From contig NW_026729323.1 in assembly GCF_030272615.1 (NCBI RefSeq), positions 36,117 to 100,116 on the forward strand: a stretch of 64,000 nt of DNA, read 5' to 3'. Positions 57,244 to 64,000 of the stretch are shown piece after piece. A program made the translations under genes and the position numbers. The stretch's first letter is position 1. Each line of letters starts with the position of its first letter. The DNA is from Cryptomeria japonica (taxonomy: Eukaryota > Streptophyta > Pinopsida > Cupressales > Cupressaceae). Under the pieces are notes generated by a model. It had not been told where the DNA came from, ran no database searches, and saw nothing but the letters and a program-made list of their open reading frames with translations.

Positions 57244-57576
57244 TTTGAGATTTTGCCAAGATCAAGAGGCAATGGAAAGCACAAATAAGAGAGACAATAG
57301 AATGACAAGAACAAACTGTATTCTCATCAATATGCAAAATGATCAACTGGATTCACCAATACAATGAATATAGGCCTGCTTATATAGGCAAGGCCATATG
57401 GATGTACGCGCACATAAATATGACATGTGGCTCAATGAGAAACAAGGGTAGGTAAGAAATACTAGGGGTAGGTAGGAGAAATAATATAATATTCCACAAG
57501 AGGTGGATGACCTACTGAATGTAGAGTGTAACAGCAAAATAAAACCACAAAAGGTGGAATTTCTCCTACAAGCTCT
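57244..57576 (-). repeat. 3' LTR, truncated
   Basis: Matches 58331-58665. Similarity ends abruptly at 57576, where GC-rich minisatellite sequence begins. The terminal TG has mutated to TT. Confidence 0.88.
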
Positions 57577-57599
57577 ACGAGGAGGGGCCTGGAGTGCCT

Positions 57600-57775
57600 G
57601 TAGACACCCGCAGGTACACTGCGGGGTCGCAGAGCCTGCGGTTACTCGCAGTGACTGTAGGGCCACAGAGCCTGCAGTTACCTGCAAGTACACTACGGGG
57701 CCGCAGTGTCTGCGGTTACTTGCAGTGATTGCAGGGCCACAGGTACACTGCGGTGTACCCGTAGTACCTACGGCA
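57600..57775. repeat. GC-rich minisatellite with 36-38-bp units
   Basis: Strings GCGGTTACTCGCAGTGACTG and GCGGTTACTTGCAGTGATTG lie 74 bp apart (57638 and 57712). Each is followed by GGGCCACAG and then a half-unit reading TGCA-GTACACT-CGGGG. This alternating array replaces the missing LTR start and polypurine tract. Confidence 0.85.
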
Positions 57776-58317
57776 TGCAGCCCACCCCCCAATTTTTTTT
57801 ATTTTATTGTTTTTGCGATTTAAAAATAAAACAAAGAAAAAAACACCCCCCCCCCCCAATATTTAATTTTTTTGATTTTTAATTTTCAAAAATTTAAAAA
57901 AACTGAAAAAATTAAAAAAATATTTTCAGACCTGTACCTACAAGTCCGTACGACGGGTTAAGAGGGGAGATTTTTTCAACTCGGGGTAACGGAGGCCGAT
58001 TTCGATGAATTGATAGTTGATCTTGGGCTTTTTGGGCCTTCTGAGCGCAATGGCGATGACGGATTTGACCAAAAATGCTCCAAAATTGCAGATCACTGTC
58101 AAGACAAGTCACCACCCTCCACCTTCAAATGGCTCTAGATTTGGCCTTGGATGTCGGATTTGGATGAAATAAAAGGAGATTCTTACTTTCTCAAACCTCC
58201 TCAATCTAATGGTAACCTCAGATCTAACCCAGCAAGCTCCAATAATAACCTACAATAGAAAGCTCCAAAATGCAAACCCCAAAATTCTCTCAATTGGCAA
58301 ACCAATGGCACTCTAAT
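57776..58317 (-). other. Non-coding interior of the miniature element
   Basis: Contains a C-run (57847-57858) and A-rich sequence. No gag or pol frame was found. Confidence 0.6.
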
Positions 58318-58330
58318 GGCTCTGATACCA
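58318..58330 (-). promoter_or_regulatory. Primer-binding site, initiator Met-tRNA
   Basis: Minus strand TGGTATCAGAGCC abuts the 5' LTR end CCTACA directly and is an exact match to the usual plant tRNA-iMet site. Confidence 0.93.
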
Positions 58331-58782
58331 TGTAGGATTTTGCCAAGATTAAGAGACAATGGAAAGCACAAATCAGAGAGACAATAGAATGACAAGAACA
58401 AACTGTATTCTCATCAATATGCAAAATGATCAATTGGATTCACCAATACAATGAATTTAGGCCTACTTATATAGGCAAGGCCATATGGATGTACGAGCAC
58501 ACAAATATGACATGTGGCTCAATGAGAAACAAGGGTAGGTAAGAAATACTAGGGGTAGGTAGGAGAAATAATATAATATTCCACAAGAGGTGGATGACCC
58601 ACCGAATGTGGAGTGTAATAGCAAAATAAAACCACAAAAGGTGGAATTTCTCCTACAAGCTCTATCCCTATGTGCACACTTCCCTAAGTGTCTTAAATCC
58701 AAACTACAAAGAGATGCATTATCCTAAGTTAACTTAAGTAAAGTGTAATAATATCCATAATGAATATTTATTTACACCAACA
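58331..58782 (-). repeat. 5' LTR, complete (452 bp)
   Basis: Bounded by the primer site on the left and the CTTAG duplication on the right. Confidence 0.92.
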
Positions 58783-58787
58783 CTTAG
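58783..58787. repeat. Target-site duplication, right copy (CTTAG)
   Basis: Exact match to 57239-57243. Confidence 0.85.
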
Positions 58788-58815
58788 CTTTTGCTTCTCT
58801 AGTTTTACTCCAAGA

Positions 58816-58941
58816 GGAACACTATTGTTTGAACTAGGAACACTGCTGTTTGATTTAGGAGTTCTACTGTTTGAACCAAGAACTCTGATGTTTAGACCAA
58901 AAACTCTATGGTTTGAACTAGGAATGCTCCTGTTTGAACTG
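58816..58941 (-). repeat. Six 21-bp units coding a seven-residue repeat
   Basis: Units start at 58816, 58837, 58858, 58879, 58900 and 58921. On the minus strand they read as SSN-x-S-V-P-like heptads (SNSSVP, SSNNSVP) that lead in frame into LGVKLEKQKL just before RT. The period of exactly seven codons shows expansion inside a translated linker. Confidence 0.9.
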
Positions 58942-59240
58942 AAAGAGCTAATCTGTTATGAAAAGTGTTAATCCAATGGTTTAATGTTTGAGTTTGAAGT
59001 TTCTTTTTGGCTTTATCAATGGATGATGTGTCCGATTTATCATCTAAGAACATAGAAGACAAAATTTCAAATAGTTCTCTTGTTTGTCCCTAGCATCTAA
59101 ACATCAAGTGTATGCTCCAAAGGCTCACAAAAAACCCAAATTCATGTTGGTTTTTCACAAATAAGACACTTCAAGTAGATCTATCCTAAGGAATTGGTGA
59201 CAATGTAATAACTCATCCCACAACTTGAAATCTCTATGAT
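58942..59240 (-). other. Gypsy linker or protease region, decayed
   Basis: Between the heptad repeats and the LINE start. No retropepsin D-S/T-G string found. The boundary with the LINE is approximate. Confidence 0.4.
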
Positions 59241-59262
59241 GCAAGTGTAAAACCCCTAAAGG

Positions 59263-60410
59263 GTGATTTCCACTTTTGTCGTTGTCGAGAGGTTACAGAT
59301 AGGGACCTCTAGGACTGGAAGAATGACCCAATCACCCTCTCACTGGAAGGATACAAGTAGCCTATGCAATGCCAAGGATTCCTGCCTCTCCTCCAAGGAG
59401 CCAACTGGTGAGTGTCTTGGGGGAAATCCTTCTATCCCCAGATTTATTATCATTAATCTTGGGGGTGAACAATTTGCCTATCTTGTTGAAACCCTACGCA
59501 GCCTTAATGCTTGTTTTCTGTGTAGGAAGGAAGGGCATATTATAATATTTTTCCTTATCTAGAATGCTAGGAACTGGGCTTCTAAAAGCCCTACCAACAT
59601 TTTTTCTAAACCCATCTCTAACAAAGGTAACCACATTATGCTATTTCAGAAGCCATTTAGCAGTTGGAGGAAACAAAGGATAAGGGATTCCAGGTGGTAA
59701 CTAGGAAGGATAAGAGGTCAACGAGGAAGAATGCACAATAACTCGCATTGGAAAAAATTAGAGTGTGTGGACATGAGCAGAAATGCTCATCTGCGTCACT
59801 CATGGAAGAAGACGTTCTGGAAACTCTGCTTGAGATTAAATTCTCTGTTAATAATGATAGGAATTCTCTCGTCAAATATATCATTAGGAATTTTGAGGGT
59901 GTAGAATGGGGTACTAGTGACTTGGGAAGGATGGGGATAGTTTGCCCTCCTCCTTGCAATTACCGCACTCTACCAAAATCCAATCAATTTCAGATTCTTT
60001 CTTCTCAACCTGAGCCAACAAAGGAATTGGTTTATCCTTTGGATTCCTGAGAAGAGGGAGATTTCCCCCACCATTGTCAAGACACTGATACTATAATGTC
60101 TGCCCCTCCTGATACTAACAAGTTGATTGATCCTGACAATGTTTTTAATGAGATCATCCCTACTTACCCAATGGTAGGCAAGTCAAACCCTAATGACACC
60201 CCCACTCTCATTGAACTTGGCATAAATGAGGGAGATACCCTGCAGGATGGCTCCTCATTTGGAAATCATGAGTCCGAAGTAGAGATTGACCTTATTTCTA
60301 ACTACTATGTCACTAGTGGTGAGGGGGTCTGGGAGAGGAATTTTGGATGAAGAGATTTCTAAAATAGAAACTAATGCGAGGAGAAAAAGAGGTAGACCTC
60401 TAGGATCCAA
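59263..60410 (+). pseudogene. LINE ORF1 remnant with zinc knuckle and basic tail
   Basis: Three shifted blocks (59263-59562, 59748-60050, 60096-60350). The first ends with C-x2-C-x4-H, a knuckle whose last Cys is lost. The last leads to EEISKIETNARRKRGRP then LGSKN, the typical basic link between ORF1 and ORF2. ORF1 proteins coat LINE RNA. Confidence 0.65.
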
Positions 60411-61160
60411 AAATGCATGTTGTGGAAATTTCAGAGGTTGGAATCTCCTGACATGAAGTATATTGTTAGAAGAATGCTTAACCAACATAGAGAATTGGAC
60501 ATTGCTATGCTTTAAGAAGTGAAGGCCATTAGTTTCTTGTTGGATGTAAATTTGAACTTTGTTTGGAAAGATGCTCTAAATTTTTGTACCAAACATGAAA
60601 AGGGGAAAGGGAGAGTTGTGATCCTCATCAATCCCAAATGGAAAAACTCAATTGTGTGCTGTGTAATATTTCCATGTAATAGAGAAGTCTGGGTTTCTAT
60701 TAAAAGTGGTGATAACACATTTCATATTTGTACAATTTATGCCCCTAATGATTATAGGGAGAGAGAGAGAATATATTCCAATGGATCACTTTCTTACCTG
60801 ACATCCCATGGATCATGGGAGGAGACTTTAACATGATTCAGCACCAGGAGGATAAGAGGGGAGGTTACAAATTTGACTAGAAAGGCAAAGAGAAGATTAA
60901 TTGGGACACACTGAAAGGGATGAAGAGACTGTATGATCTATTAGAAGGTATGAGATCTTCCCACAGAGGTATTGGGTTTACCTGGTGCAACTACCAAAAA
61001 GGGCAAAATAGGATCTACTCTAGACTTGACATATTTTATGCCAACAAGGATTTCTTTTCCTTTGCACATGATCAAAATGGCTTCCTGGTGGGAGTCTGGC
61101 CTTCCTCTCTCTCTGAACATCACCCCATTATTGCCCATTTTTCATTTAGAGATGGTATCA
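60411..61160 (+). pseudogene. LINE endonuclease remnant
   Basis: Starts near WNFRGLESPDM-type residues in shifted frames. It continues as KGRVVILINPKWKNSIVCCV and ICTIYAPNDYRERE, then GGDFNMI (60819-60840). 60920-61264 then gives GIGFTWCNYQKGQNRIYSRL and LSEHHPI (about 61112). All main APE motifs are visible but distributed over several frames. Confidence 0.85.
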
Positions 61161-61659
61161 AGGTTCAGATTAAGGGCAATAACAAATTTATCCTCAACAC
61201 AAAACTATTAGAAGATCAGGATGTTCTTGCTACTATACATATTGTCAGGATTTTTAACAGATGAAAGTCTCACTCTAATTCCCATATTACAAGATGGAAT
61301 GCCTCTATGATCGGTTGGCAAAACATACTTAACACTGTGGGAAAAAAGAAATCCAAGGATGTGAGACAAATTGAACTTATCCTCACCTCCATTCTGGACA
61401 AGGTAGAAGAATAGATCCAAATTGACTAGAGTAGTGAGGTACTTCCCCAGTCGATGGCTTTGGCTAGAGATAAAATTAGGAAGCTGCAACATGATAGATC
61501 ATTAGGAGCAAGGGAAAGTGCCAGAATAGAGAGGCTGTAACAGGGAGATTCGGGTTCTAAGTTTTTCTTTCAGTACCTTAAGAAGAAGCAAGCTAAAGAA
61601 AGAATTGATAGGTAGAAGACAAAGATATCTCTAATGGGAAAGGCATCATAACAGTATTC

Positions 61660-62832
61660 TTGACCTTTTACAATAAGCTTTTCTCAATCGAGGACTCACC
61701 AACCTCCATTCTTGCTAGGGAGAGGTGTCGCTCTCTAATCCCTAAGCTTCTTTCACCTGAAGATAATCAAAGGCTAAATCAACCATTTTCTGTGGAGGAA
61801 ATCAAAAGATCCATTAACTCACTTGGCAATGATAAGTTCCCAGGCCCAGATGGGCTATAGATTGAATTCTACAAAGCCAATATCGACTAGATTGTTGACG
61901 ACTTGTGGGAAGTGTACAAGAAAGCCACTTGGCAAGGTACCCCTGGGGCTAATATAAATAGAGGCATTATTAAATTACTTCCTAAAGAGGGGGATAAGGC
62001 TCTCATAAAAAAATGGAGACCTATCACTCTAATAAATGTTTCCTATAAAATTCTAACCAAAATGCTAGCTATCAGATTTTAAAATATCCTTCGTAGGCTT
62101 ATATGTGATACTTAGATAGGAATCATTAAAGGCAGATACATACTTGAAAATTTGATCACCCGCTGGGAGGCAATGGAGTTGGCCAATAAATCAGGTCAGG
62201 AGGTATCTATGTTTCTTCTTAACTCTGAAAAGGCCTATGATAGGGTTTAATGGAAATTCATCATCACGATTCTTGAAGCATTTAGTTTTCCTGAGGAATT
62301 TTGTCACCTTGTCTAGGTCCTCCTCATGGACGCCCATGCATAAATTGAAATTGATGGTTCTATCTCACACACATTTCAGCTTAGTATATTAATTAGGAAA
62401 GGTTGTCATCTTGCCCCTGCCCTCTTTGTTATTGCCTTGTAAGCATTATACTACCTGTTAAGAGATGACACCTTATCTCCTAGAGTAAAGAGAATTAATA
62501 TACCGAATAAATCTGATATACTTAATATTCAATTTGTAGATGATACTGCACTATTTCTTGATCTAGCTAAGAGGAATATGGACTCTTTATCCCTCAAACT
62601 TAATATGTTTTGTGATGCATCTGGTGCAAAAATTTCTCAGTCTAAATCCACCCTGCTCAATTGGTTTGATCACCCTTCTGATTGGCTTGTGCTCGATGGG
62701 TTTCAGTGGGGAGTTCCTAACAAGATTGTCAGATACCACAAAATTCCATTCTTTGTCTCCCCTTGTCTTAAGCATATGTGGAATTGGATTAAAGGCAAGA
62801 TTGAAGGTAAACTCACCAAGTGGAATAACTAA
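61660..62832 (+). pseudogene. LINE reverse transcriptase remnant
   Basis: PGPDGL (61843-61860), GIIKLLPKEGDKALIKKWRP (near 61965), FVDDTALF (62533-62556), and SGAKISQSKSTLLNWFDHP with PNKIVRY (62578-62832). FVDD replaces the usual F/Y-A-D-D. Several stops (for example in EKAYDRV-stop-W) show it is dead. Confidence 0.88.
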
Positions 62833-63029
62833 TACCTCTCTCTTGCTGGGAGAGTCTATCAAAATATTCTCTCCTCATATAGTATTTACTATGCATCGGT
62901 GTTGATGTTCAGTAACAAGCAAATTAATAAGTTTCAAAAAATCATCAAAAATTTCTTGGGGTCATATGGAAAAGGGAATAGAAGGTTCACTTAGTGAAGT
63001 GGCAGTGGTGTAAAGCTCAAGGGATTTCC

Positions 63030-63628
63030 TGTTATGGGACTTTTTCCCATGAAAGAATTTTTAATAAAAGAATATATAAATCAAAGAAATTAAAAAATAT
63101 TATTATAATGAAATTATATAAACCTATGAATTAATAGAGAAGGTGGAGATGGGAGAAGAAGAGAAGAGAAGGATAAATTAAAGGAAGAACAAGAGAGGGG
63201 ATAGTTAAGGTCTGGTGGGTGGGCATTGGGCATTGGAGAAGGGGCATATAGTGTGTGTCCAACCTGAGGTACAACGTACACCCGGGAGTGTCCTGGCTAG
63301 GGCTGTGTTTATTTCATGCCATGAAGGCATGAGGGGTTTTGTGTAAGAACCGTGTCCTCCTGGAGTTCTCCCTTGCCTGGAAACCCTCCTCTGCGTGCAG
63401 GAAAGAAGCCTCTCAGTGATTTACAGATATGTATTAATCAATTTCATATTGTCATTGCCCGAATATTTCATTTCTACAAATGATTATCTCAATGTTTTAT
63501 TATTGATTATTGATGTACATACATTTCTTTTAAATTTAAAAGCTTAATTACATTAGGTTTAACTTAATATTTGATTTATTTAATCACTACAAATACTTAA
63601 TTAATCATAGGGGAAAAGTACCATTACA
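63030..63628 (+). repeat. 5' LTR (599 bp)
   Basis: Begins TGTTATGGGAC and ends CCATTACA. The left end has a short terminal palindrome (ATGGGACTTTTTCCCAT, 63033-63050). The partner LTR is outside the window. Confidence 0.82.
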
Positions 63629-63631
63629 TTT

Positions 63632-63644
63632 TGGTATCAGAGCC
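63632..63644 (+). promoter_or_regulatory. Primer-binding site, initiator Met-tRNA
   Basis: TGGTATCAGAGCC, three bases after the LTR end, an exact match to the standard plant site. Confidence 0.93.
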
Positions 63645-64000
63645 TCAACGATCTTTACTCTACTAGTTATTAGTTTTGGGTTACTATTATTTTATATGTA
63701 AAATTTTACCAACCCAAATTAGAACCCTAATCCGTTGCATAAAGATTTCTATTTGATAATATAATTTAAATAAAATTATTTCATGAAAGATTTAAAGCTA
63801 AAGACTCAAAATTCCACTTGAGGACAAATTTTCTTTTTGAAACCATAAAAAGAAGAAAAAAATAAAATGAAATAAAATTAAAAAAAAAAAAAAAATATTT
63901 AAAAACTTATCACATTTGGAATCATCTAGTGAAAATTTTGAAAATGTAGGTATAGAGGTTGCAATAAATCTGGTGAATGCCAGTGCAATTTACTTACGAA

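Larger units (their letters stand above)
57244..58782 (-). mobile_element. Miniature non-coding LTR element (TRIM-like), 1.54 kb
   Basis: The 5' LTR is 58331-58782 (452 bp, minus strand TGTTGGTGTAAATAAAT to AATCCTACA). The 3' LTR is 57244-57576 and lacks about 117 bp of its start. An exact CTTAG duplication flanks the whole. The interior (57577-58330) has no gag or pol. Short LTRs, an initiator Met primer site and an interior under 800 bp fit terminal-repeat retrotransposons in miniature or a large deletion of a copia-like element. It is inserted in gypsy pol. Confidence 0.88.
54065..59240 (-). mobile_element. Ty3/gypsy element pol region (Tat-like), split by a miniature LTR element
   Basis: On the minus strand the order is Ser/Asn-rich linker with 21-bp repeats (58788-58950), RT, RT-linked RNase H, a second RNase H-like domain, then integrase with its zinc part, core and C-terminal domain. 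RT-RNase H-aRNase H-integrase is typical of the Tat/Ogre branch. Frames are broken throughout. The insertion at 57244-58782 sits at the start of RT. No LTRs were identified, and gag is absent, being cut by the LINE near 59240. Confidence 0.85.
59241..63029 (+). mobile_element. Degenerate LINE with ORF1, endonuclease and RT; 3' part separated by an LTR insertion
   Basis: The plus-strand order is an ORF1 end with zinc-knuckle-like CFLCRKEGH (about 59510), an AT-hook-like RKRGRPLGSKN (about 60370), endonuclease, then RT ending near FLGSYGKGNRRF-type sequence. At 63030 an LTR starts, so the zf-RVT and 3' end should lie beyond the window. RT motifs are closest to the LINE at 38065-40371. Confidence 0.85.
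63030..64000 (+). mobile_element. 5' part of an LTR retrotransposon inserted in the LINE
   Basis: A complete LTR with TG...CA ends is followed by a tRNA-iMet primer site and 350 bp of AT-rich leader before the window ends. LTR size and primer type fit copia-like elements, but no coding sequence is in view. The bases TTTCC before it (63025-63029) are the expected target-duplication copy. Confidence 0.82.

Noticed and set aside
57343-57823. Overlapping 149- and 106-codon frames in GC-rich DNA
   Set aside because: They cross an LTR boundary and a minisatellite. Open only because of the repeat composition.

Overview
The window is repeat-dominated plant nuclear DNA, most probably from a gymnosperm with a large genome. 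It holds degenerate LINEs, LTR retrotransposons of several lineages, long AT/CA microsatellites, and a block of plastid-derived nuclear DNA (NUPT). The plastid genes recognised are atpF, a tufA-like remnant, ccsA, psaA, ndhI, rpl33, psaB, rps3, rpl22, rps19 and atpA. An ndhI piece argues against Pinaceae and gnetophytes, whose plastids have lost ndh genes. A tufA-like remnant inside plastid DNA recalls the pseudo-tufA known from cycad and Ginkgo plastomes. A cycad- or Ginkgo-like gymnosperm is therefore my best guess, as inference only.

Layout. 1-4200: decayed LINE with RNase H (+). 4256-5095 and 6591-7254: microsatellites around a 199-codon ORF of unknown function. 8091-8353: a LINE 3' tail. 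8691-23349: the plastid mosaic. psaA within it is split by an 8.07-kb LTR element (11024-19094, minus strand) that carries only a gag/protease-like frame. 23221-24065: a tandem duplication and a microsatellite. 24386-36500: one degenerate G/T-rich TTTAGGG-like array, split by a LINE (26108-35211, minus), which is itself split by a second LTR element without RT or integrase (26586-31908, minus). 37722-40960: another repeat array, split by a 5'-truncated LINE (38065-40371, minus). 41190-42945: the only gene-like patch, with a SKP1-like gene, a partial copy of its 3' end, and a PBP1/KIC-like EF-hand fragment. 43830-44850: LINE ORF1 remains. 48551-48778: the last-exon remnant of a cationic amino acid transporter. 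54065-59240: Ty3/gypsy pol (Tat-like, minus), split by a miniature LTR element (57244-58782). 59241-63029: LINE (+), cut by the 5' LTR of a further element that runs off the window end.

No operon or coordinated pathway is visible. The biology is insertional: layered nesting with readable target-site duplications, plastid DNA that was shuffled and then decayed (many stops fit C-to-T change), and LTR elements that kept their ends while losing pol. SKP1-like is the only host gene with a plausibly intact frame, and it lacks the usual C-terminus. I found no convincing tRNA, rRNA or CRISPR.
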